A stretch of 29,598 nucleotides of DNA, from NCBI GenBank assembly GCA_000436075.1, contig FR884586.1, forward strand, positions 1-29,598. Reading direction: 5' to 3'. The DNA comes from Eggerthella sp. CAG:209 (GTDB taxonomy: Bacteria > Actinomycetota > Coriobacteriia > Coriobacteriales > Eggerthellaceae). A program made the translations under genes and the position numbers. Each line of letters opens with the position of its first letter. The stretch's first letter is position 1. The notes under the pieces are model-generated. The model had not been told where the DNA came from. It did no database searches and worked only from the letters and a program-made list of their open reading frames with translations. Shown here piece after piece: positions 5,729-13,363 of this stretch.

Positions 5729-8473
5729 ATGGGTTTCTTTTCTAAGCTACTTAGCGTAGGCGAAAGCAAGCCACTCAAGAACTATCAGCGCAGGGTTGCA
5801 GAGGTCAACGCCTTCGAGCCTGCTATGCAAGCACGTTCCGACGAAGAGCTGGCTCACCTTACCGTTGAGTTCCGCGAGCGTCTGGCTAACGGCGAAGATT
5901 TGGACGATTTGCTTCCTGAGGCGTTCGCTGCCGTTCGTGAAGCCAGTGTGCGCACTATCGGTCTTCGTCATTTCGATGTTCAGCTCATTGGCGCCATGGC
6001 GTTGAACGATGGCAAAATCGCTGAAATGCGCACGGGCGAAGGTAAAACGCTCGTTTCCACATTGGCTGGCTATTTGAATGCTTTGCCTGGTAATAATGTT
6101 CACATCGTTACTGTTAACGATTACCTTGCTGCGCGCGACTCTCAGTGGATGGGTCGCATCTACCGCTTCTTGGGTATGAATGTTGGTCTTATCCAGAATG
6201 GTATGGGTCCCGAGCAGAAGATCCCTGCCTATCAGGCCGACGTTACCTACGGCACTAATTCCGAATTCGGCTTTGATTATCTGCGTGACAACATGGTTGC
6301 CCGTGCATCACGGCGTGTACAGCGTGGACATTCTTTCGCTATCGTCGACGAGGTCGACTCCATCCTTATCGACGAAGCACGTACGCCTCTTATTATTTCA
6401 GGCGCTGGTTCTCAGGCCGCCGATACGTATAAGCGTTTTGCGGCCGTTATGCCTTCCTTGAAGCGCGATGTCGATTTCGAGATGGATGAAGCGAAAAGGA
6501 CCATCTACACCACCGAAGCTGGTTTGGAAAAGGTTGAGTTCCAGCTCGGCATTGAAGACATTTTTAGCGATCCAACCGGTCAGCTGCCCAATCATTTGCA
6601 GCAGGCGCTGAAGGCCCAGTTCCTGTTCCATCGCGATGTTGACTACGTAGTGGTAAACGGTGAGGTCAAGATCGTTGATGAATTCACCGGCCGTATCATG
6701 GAAGGTCGCCGTTATTCCGAGGGCCTTCATCAGGCACTGGAAGCAAAAGAGCATGTATTGGTTCGTCAGGAAAACCAAACTCTGGCAACTATCACTTTGC
6801 AGAATTATTTCCGTTTGTACGACAAGCTTTCTGGCATGACTGGTACGGCAATGACGGAAGATTCTGAGTTCCGTCAGATCTACAACTTGCCCGTCATGTC
6901 TATTCCTCCCAACAGGGAAGTTCAACGTATCGACGAAGATGATCTTATCTATCGCACAGTAGATGCTAAGTTCAATGCTGTTGCTGACGACATTGCAGAG
7001 CGCCATGCTGCTGGGCAGCCGTGCCTGGTTGGTACGGTTTCTATCGAAAGCTCTGAGCGTCTAAGCCGTTTGCTTTCCAAACGTGGCATCAAGCATGAAG
7101 TGCTGAATGCTAAGAATCACGAACGCGAAGCCGCCATTGTTGCTCAGGCGGGTCGAACTGGCGCGGTTACCATTGCCACGAATATGGCTGGTCGTGGTAC
7201 TGACATCTTGTTGGGTGGCAACCCCGAAGCTATGGCGCAGGCTATGCTTCTTGAGCGTTTTGGCGAAGATGAGAAGCCTACGCCAGCCCAGGTGAAGCAG
7301 GCAGAAGCTGAGGCCGAGGCTATCACCAATCGTGAATCTAAAGAGGTTCTTGCTGCAGGTGGCCTTTGCGTCATTGGTACCGAACGTCATGAGTCGCGCC
7401 GTATTGACAACCAGTTGCGTGGTCGTGCCGGTCGTCAAGGCGACCCGGGTGCAACGCAGTTCTACCTTTCTCTTGAAGACGACCTTATGCGTTTGTTTGG
7501 TGGCTCGCGCATGGATTCTATTGGTCGCATGATGGAGAAAACCGACATGCCCGACGATATGCCCATTAAGGCATCTATGGTTTCTAAGGCAATTGAAACC
7601 GCGCAGCGTCAGGTCGAAGCATCCAACTTTGCTGCACGTAAGCATGTTCTTGAATACGACGATGTAATGAACCTGCAGCGTAAAGCAGTCTATGCAGAGC
7701 GTAATGCCATCCTTGACGGCAAAGACCTTACCGATCGAATGCCGGAGATCATTGAAGACATCGTAGAATCGCATGTTTTGGAGTGGTGTCCCGCCAAGCA
7801 AGCGAGCGACGACTGGGATCTGGACTCTCTTAACAAATGGGTTATCCAGATGACGGGCATTGAGGATTTCACCGTAGATTCTATCGATCATGACGATGAC
7901 GTGAATGCGCTTATCGACGGTCTGGTTGAATATTTCCAGGGTCTCTTCGATGCGAAGGCAAAGGAGATTGGTGCTCCATTCTCCGATATCGAATCGCAGG
8001 TTATGCTGCGATTCATCGATACGCGCTGGATGGCTCACCTTCAGGAAATGGATTACCTTAAGGCTTCTATCGGCCTGCGTGCGTATGGTCAGCGCGATCC
8101 GCTTACTGAATATCGCGATGAGGCGCATCGTGCTTTTGCGGCCCTTACTTCTTCGATCTATGAGGATTACCTGCGATTTTTGCTTCGTGCCCCCATTGTT
8201 GTGCAGGTTGCCCCGCAGGAAGAATCCAGCCCGCTTGATGGCAAGGTTTCGTATTCCAATCCCGAACAGACGCTCAATGAGGGCTCTGGTGTTCGTCGCG
8301 GTGCTCCCCAAGGCGGTCCTAGCCCGGCTCCCGCTTCGCCGAAGTCTGAAGCTCAAAAGCCTCATACCTACGAAAAGGACAAAAACGACCCTTACGCAAA
8401 TGTTGGTCGAAACGATCCTTGCCCATGTGGTTCTGGCAAGAAATACAAGAAGTGCCACGGCGCAAATCACTGA
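5729..8473 (+). CDS. secA: Preprotein translocase ATPase SecA
   Basis: SecA is the motor that drives unfolded preproteins through the SecYEG channel in the cytoplasmic membrane. The 914-residue protein has the helicase-like NBD1 with Walker A RTGEGKT (101-107) and Walker B DEVD (207-210) followed by DEARTPLIISG. The preprotein cross-linking domain sits within it. NBD2 carries MAGRGTDILLGGNPEA and QLRGRAGRQGD, and the helical scaffold follows. The C-terminal tail has the zinc-binding SEC-C motif, with Cys898, Cys900, Cys909 and His910, which binds SecB or ribosomes in other bacteria. The start ATG follows GAAAGAGAG. Length and motifs indicate the housekeeping SecA (SecA1) rather than the accessory SecA2. 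Confidence 0.98.
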   Translation: MGFFSKLLSVGESKPLKNYQRRVAEVNAFEPAMQARSDEELAHLTVEFRERLANGEDLDDLLPEAFAAVREASVRTIGLRHFDVQLIGAMALNDGKIAEMRTGEGKTLVSTLAGYLNALPGNNVHIVTVNDYLAARDSQWMGRIYRFLGMNVGLIQNGMGPEQKIPAYQADVTYGTNSEFGFDYLRDNMVARASRRVQRGHSFAIVDEVDSILIDEARTPLIISGAGSQAADTYKRFAAVMPSLKRDVDFEMDEAKRTIYTTEAGLEKVEFQLGIEDIFSDPTGQLPNHLQQALKAQFLFHRDVDYVVVNGEVKIVDEFTGRIMEGRRYSEGLHQALEAKEHVLVRQENQTLATITLQNYFRLYDKLSGMTGTAMTEDSEFRQIYNLPVMSIPPNREVQRIDEDDLIYRTVDAKFNAVADDIAERHAAGQPCLVGTVSIESSERLSRLLSKRGIKHEVLNAKNHEREAAIVAQAGRTGAVTIATNMAGRGTDILLGGNPEAMAQAMLLERFGEDEKPTPAQVKQAEAEAEAITNRESKEVLAAGGLCVIGTERHESRRIDNQLRGRAGRQGDPGATQFYLSLEDDLMRLFGGSRMDSIGRMMEKTDMPDDMPIKASMVSKAIETAQRQVEASNFAARKHVLEYDDVMNLQRKAVYAERNAILDGKDLTDRMPEIIEDIVESHVLEWCPAKQASDDWDLDSLNKWVIQMTGIEDFTVDSIDHDDDVNALIDGLVEYFQGLFDAKAKEIGAPFSDIESQVMLRFIDTRWMAHLQEMDYLKASIGLRAYGQRDPLTEYRDEAHRAFAALTSSIYEDYLRFLLRAPIVVQVAPQEESSPLDGKVSYSNPEQTLNEGSGVRRGAPQGGPSPAPASPKSEAQKPHTYEKDKNDPYANVGRNDPCPCGSGKKYKKCHGANH

Positions 8474-8479
8474 ACTAAT

Positions 8480-8555
8480 GGGGGGGGGTAGCGCAAGCTT
8501 TCCCCTTTGCGGCTTTAAGCCGCATTCGATGCCCCTGCTTTGATGGTAGGGGCAT
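8480..8555. other. G9 tract and two hairpins between secA and prfB
   Basis: Directly after the secA stop there is a run of nine G (8480-8488). Two hairpins follow: GCGGC/GCCGC (8509-8513 and 8519-8523, extendable by TT/AA) and ATGCCCCT/AGGGGCAT (8529-8536 and 8548-8555, 11-base loop). Neither has a T-tract, so intrinsic termination is doubtful; they may stabilise the secA mRNA end or attenuate read-through into prfB. Confidence 0.45.
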
Positions 8556-8596
8556 TGTGATGTTCAGCCAGTTTCTGAAACCGAGAGGAATCGTCG

Positions 8597-9679
8597 ATGA
8601 TGACCCTTGAAGAAGCGGAAAAGCGCACCGAAGAAGCGCGCGCTTACCTACATATAGATGAAAAAATAGCCGAGCTTGCCAACTTGGACAGTCGGATTGC
8701 CAACCCTGATTTTTGGAACGATACCGATAACGCTCAGCAGGTCAGCAAGCAGGCGTCCGACATTCGTGATGTGATCGAGCGCTACGAATCTGCCTGCGGA
8801 TTGCTCGATGACATCAAAACTGCAACCGAGTTGGCAGAGGAAGACCCTGAGTTCGGCGAGGAAATCGAAAACGATCTCGAGCGTCTGGAGAAGATGCTCG
8901 ATGATTTCGAGGTCGAGTCTTGGTTCAATGGACGCTTCGATTCCTCCGATGCAATTCTCTCTATCCACCCTGGTAGCGGTGGCTTGGAGGCTCAGGATTG
9001 GACCGAAATGCTGTATCGCATGTATTCACGCTACGCCGATTCCAAGGGCTGGAAGGTCAAGGTTCTCGATCTGGTTCCTGGCGAAGGCATCGGTCTAGAC
9101 CGTGCAAGCATCCAAATTGAGGGTCGCAATGCGTACGGTATGCTGCGCAGCGAATCGGGTGTTCATCGTTTGGTTCGCATTTCACCTACTGACGACAAGA
9201 AACGTCGTCACACCACGTTTGCTGCGGTTGAGGTAATCCCGGTTCTTCCCGATAACGATATTTCCGTGGAGATCGATCCGAATGATGTTCGCGTCGATGT
9301 ATACCGAGCAAGTGGCCCCGGCGGGCAGTGCGTCAACACTACCGATTCCGCTGTTCGCCTTACTCACATTCCTACGGGAATCGTGGTTACCTGCCAGAAC
9401 GAGAAGTCCCAGCTCCAGAACAAGGAAGCGGCTTTCAGGGTACTTCGTGGTCGTCTGTACGAGCTCGAAGAAAAGAAGCGGGAAGCCGAACTCGCTGAGC
9501 TGAGGGGCGAAAAAATGGACAATTCGTTCGGCAGCCAGATACGTAACTATGTTTTGTATCCGTATCGACTGATCAAGGATACCCGTAGTAATATCGAAAG
9601 CGGCAATGTCGAAGCGGCCCTCGATGGCGATATCGATGAATTTGTAGTCGGATATCACCGCTGGAAAGCTTCGTTGTAA
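8597..9679 (+). CDS. prfB: Peptide chain release factor 2 with an SPT tripeptide and no frameshift site
   Basis: RF2 reads stop codons UAA/UGA in the ribosomal A site and hydrolyses peptidyl-tRNA. The 360-residue protein has the coiled domain 1 (about 1-105), then GIGLDRASIQIEGRNAYGML and VHRLVRISPTDDKKRRHTTF, and the catalytic GPGGQ with GGQ at 242-244. The CQNEKSQLQNK stretch marks it as RF2 rather than RF1. Where RF2 normally has Ser-Pro-Phe, the codons TCA-CCT-ACT give Ser196-Pro197-Thr198. The autoregulatory +1 frameshift found in many prfB genes is absent: domain 1 (EARAYLHIDEKIAEL) is encoded in one frame. The start is one of two adjacent ATG codons (8597 or 8600) after GAGAGGA. The following transketolase gene is close and probably co-transcribed. 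Confidence 0.96.
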   Translation: MMTLEEAEKRTEEARAYLHIDEKIAELANLDSRIANPDFWNDTDNAQQVSKQASDIRDVIERYESACGLLDDIKTATELAEEDPEFGEEIENDLERLEKMLDDFEVESWFNGRFDSSDAILSIHPGSGGLEAQDWTEMLYRMYSRYADSKGWKVKVLDLVPGEGIGLDRASIQIEGRNAYGMLRSESGVHRLVRISPTDDKKRRHTTFAAVEVIPVLPDNDISVEIDPNDVRVDVYRASGPGGQCVNTTDSAVRLTHIPTGIVVTCQNEKSQLQNKEAAFRVLRGRLYELEEKKREAELAELRGEKMDNSFGSQIRNYVLYPYRLIKDTRSNIESGNVEAALDGDIDEFVVGYHRWKASL

Positions 9680-9711
9680 TGCAAAGCCAAGTAATCGACC
9701 GAAAGGAAGCC

Positions 9712-10557
9712 ATGAATTCTCTGGCAGCTAAGGAAAAGGCCTGTGCCATTCGCACGGACATTATTGAGATGCTGCATGAAGCGGGCAGCGGCCATCCAGG
9801 CGGATCTCTTTCCTGCACCGATATCCTTGCAGCGCTGTATTTTGGCGGCGTGATGAATCACAACCCTGAAAACCCCGAAGATGAGGCACGTGATCGTTTC
9901 ATCCTCGCCAAGGGGCATGCGGCACCGGCAATTTATGCAACGCTTGCCGAAGCTGGCTACTTTCCTGTTGAGGAGCTGAAAACCCTCCGTAAGCTTGGTA
10001 CTCGTTTGCAGGGCCATCCCGATTCTAATCTTCTTCCTGGCATCGAGGTTTCTACTGGCTCTCTTGGTCAGGGTCTCTCCATCGCAGCGGGAATTGCTGC
10101 CGGTTTTAAGCTTGACGGCGTTTCCAACCGTGTTTTCACCGTTATGGGCGATGGCGAAACCGAAGAAGGCCAGGTTTGGGAAGCAGCAACATTCGCTGCT
10201 CATCAGGAGCTGGGCAATCTTATTGCCGTTGTTGACCTTAATGGCCTCCAGATCGATGGCAAGGTTGATCATGTGTGTGCCAGCGGCACCCTTGCTGGTA
10301 AGTTTGCTGCCTTTGGTTGGGAAGTTCACGAGGTAAACGGTCATGACATGGACGCACTCATCGAGCTTTTCTCCGACCTTAAGGCGTCTGAAACTGCACA
10401 GCCTAAGGTGGTTATTGCTCACACCATCAAGGGCAAGGGCGTTTCCTTCATGGAAGACCAAGCTGGTTGGCACGGTAAAGCCCCCAACGACGAAGAAACC
10501 GAGCGTGCGCTTGCCGAGCTTGCTGAAGCCCGCGCTGAGCTGAATGGAGTGAAGTAA
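9712..10557 (+). CDS. Transketolase, N-terminal subunit
   Basis: This 281-residue protein is the thiamine-diphosphate-binding half of a split transketolase, which moves two-carbon ketol units between sugar phosphates in the pentose phosphate pathway. Substrate- and cofactor-contacting histidines are in SGHPGG (28), KGHA (69) and GHP (102). The GDG...N diphosphate/Mg motif spans MGDGETEEG (GDG 146-148) to VDLNGLQIDG (Asn177). I chose the ATG at 9712, preceded by GAAAGGA, because the family usually begins shortly before the AIRTDIIEM helix. An in-frame ATG at 9679 overlapping the prfB stop (TAATG) would add 11 residues and cannot be excluded. The gene is followed after one base by its partner. 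Split transketolases are common in Coriobacteriia, Clostridia and archaea. Confidence 0.94.
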   Translation: MNSLAAKEKACAIRTDIIEMLHEAGSGHPGGSLSCTDILAALYFGGVMNHNPENPEDEARDRFILAKGHAAPAIYATLAEAGYFPVEELKTLRKLGTRLQGHPDSNLLPGIEVSTGSLGQGLSIAAGIAAGFKLDGVSNRVFTVMGDGETEEGQVWEAATFAAHQELGNLIAVVDLNGLQIDGKVDHVCASGTLAGKFAAFGWEVHEVNGHDMDALIELFSDLKASETAQPKVVIAHTIKGKGVSFMEDQAGWHGKAPNDEETERALAELAEARAELNGVK

Positions 10558-10558
10558 C

Positions 10559-11539
10559 GTGGTAAAACTTGCTACCCCTGAACAGGCACAGGAAAAGAAG
10601 GCAACGCGCGCTGCATTTGGCGTAACGCTTGCTGAGCTTGCCGCAAGCGGTAAGAAGGTTGTTGCGGTAGACGCCGACCTTACCGGCTCCACCACCACAA
10701 AGAAATTTGCTGAGGCTTGTCCTGAAAACGCAAAGCGCCTGTTCAACGTTGGTATTGCCGAACAGAACATGATTGATGTTGCTGCAGGTCTTTCTCTTAC
10801 GGGAAACATTGCCTATACGGGTTCGTTCGCTGTTTTCGGAACCGGTCGCGCCTATGACCAGATCCGCAATACCGTGTGCTACTCCAACCTCAACGTTAAG
10901 GTTGCCCCCACGCATGCTGGCATTTCTGTTGGTCCCGATGGCGGTTCTCATCAGATGCTTGAAGACATTTCGCTTATGCGCGGTTTGCCCAATATGCGCG
11001 TTTTGGTTCCTGCCGACTATGCTGCTTGCTGTGCCGCAATTCGTTTGGCCGCAGAAACCCCTGGTCCTATTTATATCCGAATGGGACGTGCTGCTGTTCC
11101 GGCAGTATATGCTCCCGATGTTGAGCTCGAGGTTGGTCGTGCCTACGTACTTCGCGAAGGAACCGATGTCACCATCATTGCCTGTGGCGTAGAAATCGCT
11201 GAGGCTATGAAGGCCGCTGATGCTCTTGCTGAAAAGGGCATTTCCGCTGAGGTCATCGATGCTTTTTGCGTAAAGCCTCTCGATGCTGAAACAATTCTTG
11301 CTTCGTTGAAGAAGACTGGCTGTGCGGTAGTAGCAGAGGAACATTCCATCTACGGTGGCTTGGGCTCTGCTGTAAGCGAACTTGCTGCTGAGCAGTTCCC
11401 ATGCCCCATTGAATTGGTTGGCGTTCGTGACCGGTTTGGTAAGTCTGGCGAGTTCAACGAACTGCTTACCTACTTTGGACTTGACGCTGATGCACTTGTT
11501 CAAGCTGTGGAAAAGGCTCGTGCTCGAAAGCATGCCTGA
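10559..11539 (+). CDS. Transketolase, C-terminal subunit
   Basis: The 326-residue partner supplies the pyrimidine-binding domain (about 15-180) and the C-terminal transketolase domain (about 195-320). FNVGIAEQNM contains Glu68, the glutamate that activates the thiamine N1' in this superfamily; GPDGGSHQ follows at about 125-131. It starts at a GTG one base after the stop of the N-terminal subunit, with GGAG 10 bases upstream, so the two are translated together in equal amounts. A DXP synthase is the closest alternative, but that enzyme is a single chain of about 620 residues. The two genes together match the length of one transketolase. Confidence 0.93.
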   Translation: MVKLATPEQAQEKKATRAAFGVTLAELAASGKKVVAVDADLTGSTTTKKFAEACPENAKRLFNVGIAEQNMIDVAAGLSLTGNIAYTGSFAVFGTGRAYDQIRNTVCYSNLNVKVAPTHAGISVGPDGGSHQMLEDISLMRGLPNMRVLVPADYAACCAAIRLAAETPGPIYIRMGRAAVPAVYAPDVELEVGRAYVLREGTDVTIIACGVEIAEAMKAADALAEKGISAEVIDAFCVKPLDAETILASLKKTGCAVVAEEHSIYGGLGSAVSELAAEQFPCPIELVGVRDRFGKSGEFNELLTYFGLDADALVQAVEKARARKHA

Positions 11540-11587
11540 TATACTCATTTGCAGTCTCAGAATTACACCCTATGAATGGAGCATACT

Positions 11588-12421
11588 GTGACGAATGAAC
11601 AGAGTGGGGTTCCAATGGGCAGGCATGCCCAGAAGCAGCCCCCAGTAAATCAGGTTGCGTCTCAGCTTTCGCAGTCGCTTCCTGTAGTGAATATTGAGGA
11701 GACCGCTCCTCAGTACACGGGTAATCCGGTTATCACGCTTGACCACGTTACCAAGATCTACGAAGCGCAGCCTAACAATCCTGCGCTGAGCGATATATCG
11801 CTGCACATTTTCCCTGGCGAATTCGTGTTCTTGGTAGGTCATTCTGGTTCTGGCAAGTCTACCTTTATCAATTTGCTTATCCGCCAGATCAAGCCAACCA
11901 AGGGCAAGATCTATATCGCAGATGAAGACCTTACTCAGATGCGCAATTGGCGTGTTCCGTACCTCCGTCGCAACATTGGTTGCGTTTTCCAGGACTTTAA
12001 GCTCCTGCCGAATAAGACGGTTTTCGAAAACGTAGCATTTGCGCTTGAGGTAATTGGCAAGTCGCGTCATGTTATCCGTACCCAGGTTCCTGAGGTTCTG
12101 CGTTTGGTTGGACTGCAGGACAAAATGAACAAGCGTCCCGATCAGCTTTCTGGCGGCGAACAGCAGCGTGTATCCATTGCGCGTGCTATCGTAAACCGCC
12201 CTCCGCTTCTCATTTGCGACGAGCCTACGGGCAATCTTGACCCGCAGAACTCACGCGGCATTATGGACCTGCTCGAGCGAATCAACCGTACGGGCACCAC
12301 GGTTCTTGTTGCTACGCACGACCGCGAAATGGTCGACAATATGCGCCGTCGCGTAATTGCGCTTGACAAGGGCGTTCTGACCCGCGACCAGGACAGGGGA
12401 GTGTACGGTTTCGATGTCTAG
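11588..12421 (+). CDS. ftsE: Cell division ATP-binding protein FtsE with an N-terminal extension
   Basis: FtsE is the ATPase of the FtsEX complex, which couples division to cell-wall hydrolase activation at the cytoplasmic membrane. The ABC domain has Walker A GHSGSGKS (84-91 from this start), the Q-loop in CVFQDFKLL, signature LSGGEQQR, Walker B LLICDEPTG and the H-loop VATHD. I chose the GTG at 11588, 7 bases after TGGAG; an in-frame ATG at 11576 has no ribosome-binding site. Even so, about 45 polar, Gln-rich residues precede the usual start of FtsE (VITLDHVTKIY). At 277 residues it is longer than the usual 220-230. It overlaps ftsX by 8 bases, which indicates coupled translation. Confidence 0.95.
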   Translation: MTNEQSGVPMGRHAQKQPPVNQVASQLSQSLPVVNIEETAPQYTGNPVITLDHVTKIYEAQPNNPALSDISLHIFPGEFVFLVGHSGSGKSTFINLLIRQIKPTKGKIYIADEDLTQMRNWRVPYLRRNIGCVFQDFKLLPNKTVFENVAFALEVIGKSRHVIRTQVPEVLRLVGLQDKMNKRPDQLSGGEQQRVSIARAIVNRPPLLICDEPTGNLDPQNSRGIMDLLERINRTGTTVLVATHDREMVDNMRRRVIALDKGVLTRDQDRGVYGFDV

Positions 12422-13325
12422 TATTTTTTATTTCTTTCGCGAATCACTTACGGGCTTTACGCGTAACCTTTCCACTACGCTTGGATCAATCATTACGATT
12501 TTCCTTTCGTTGCTGATCATTGGCATCTTTTGCATTGCTGGCGCCGTGGTCAACAATGTTGTTGCGTCGGTAGAAAATCAGGTTTCCATTACGGCATACG
12601 TAAAGGACGATGCCAGCGATGCCGACATCGAAAAAGTAAAGAAGACTATTGAAGGGTATGACGGCGTAGAGAGTGTTTCCTTCACCACGAAGGACCAGGC
12701 TCTTGATAACTTCCGTAAGTCTACTTCTAACCCTGAAATCGTCGATCAACTTGATGGCGAAAACCCTCTGCCAGCATCTATTGATGTTCAGCTTGATGAT
12801 GCTCAGAGCGTACAGAACATTGCATCTGAGATTTTGGCAAACCAGGATTTCGTTGACATTTGCGATAACGCAGATGATCCGACTGATTCTTTGCAGTACG
12901 GTCAGAAGACGGTTGATAAGCTCTTCTCGCTTACTAATGCTATCCGTACCGCAGGTATTGCTCTCATTGCGTTGTTGATCTTCATTGCGTTCATCTTTAT
13001 CAACAACACCATTCGTTTGGCAATTCTTGCTCGTCGCAAGGAAATCGCCATCATGCGTCTGGTTGGCGCCTCGAATGGCTTCATTCGGGGACCTTTCTTG
13101 GCAGAAGGTGCGCTTCATGCTTTGATCGGTGCTTTGCTGGCAATTTTTGTACTTGAGATTGCCCGCAATCTGGTACTTCCTCAAATGGCAGTTGCTCTCC
13201 CGTGGTTGCCTATCGGTGTCGATTTTGGTATGTTCCTGCTCATCTACCTGGCTATGTTGGTAGCAGGTTTGGTTATCGGTCTTTTGGGCTCGCTGTTTGC
13301 AATGAGCCGTTATTTGAAGGTCTAA
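12414..13325 (+). CDS. ftsX: Cell division membrane protein FtsX
   Basis: FtsX is the membrane partner of FtsE; its extracellular loop activates peptidoglycan hydrolases or their adaptors. The 303-residue protein shows a short cytosolic N-terminus and TM1 at about 22-48. A large outside loop follows (about 50-165, acidic, with VSITAYVKDDASDADIEKVK), then TM2 at about 175-198, the conserved cytosolic RRKEIAIMRLVGASNGFIRGP, and TM3 and TM4 at about 220-250 and 265-293. The start ATG lies inside the end of ftsE. No M23, CHAP or NlpC/P60 hydrolase gene, the usual FtsEX client, follows; the next gene is an S41-family protein. Confidence 0.96.
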   Translation: MSSIFYFFRESLTGFTRNLSTTLGSIITIFLSLLIIGIFCIAGAVVNNVVASVENQVSITAYVKDDASDADIEKVKKTIEGYDGVESVSFTTKDQALDNFRKSTSNPEIVDQLDGENPLPASIDVQLDDAQSVQNIASEILANQDFVDICDNADDPTDSLQYGQKTVDKLFSLTNAIRTAGIALIALLIFIAFIFINNTIRLAILARRKEIAIMRLVGASNGFIRGPFLAEGALHALIGALLAIFVLEIARNLVLPQMAVALPWLPIGVDFGMFLLIYLAMLVAGLVIGLLGSLFAMSRYLKV

Positions 13326-13363
13326 AGAAGGGCTGAAATGTTCAAGGAATCGAAGGCACGTTA

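Noticed and set aside
7061..8470. A 469-codon open frame on the minus strand
   Set aside because: It lies antisense within secA, has no recognisable domain or ribosome-binding site, and arises from the codon bias of secA.
9655..10809. A 384-codon open frame on the minus strand
   Set aside because: It is antisense to the transketolase genes, low-complexity in places, and without a family match I can recognise.
12414..12421. Apparent ftsE/ftsX overlap as a frameshift or fusion
   Set aside because: Both genes have intact family termini; an 8-base overlap is ordinary translational coupling.
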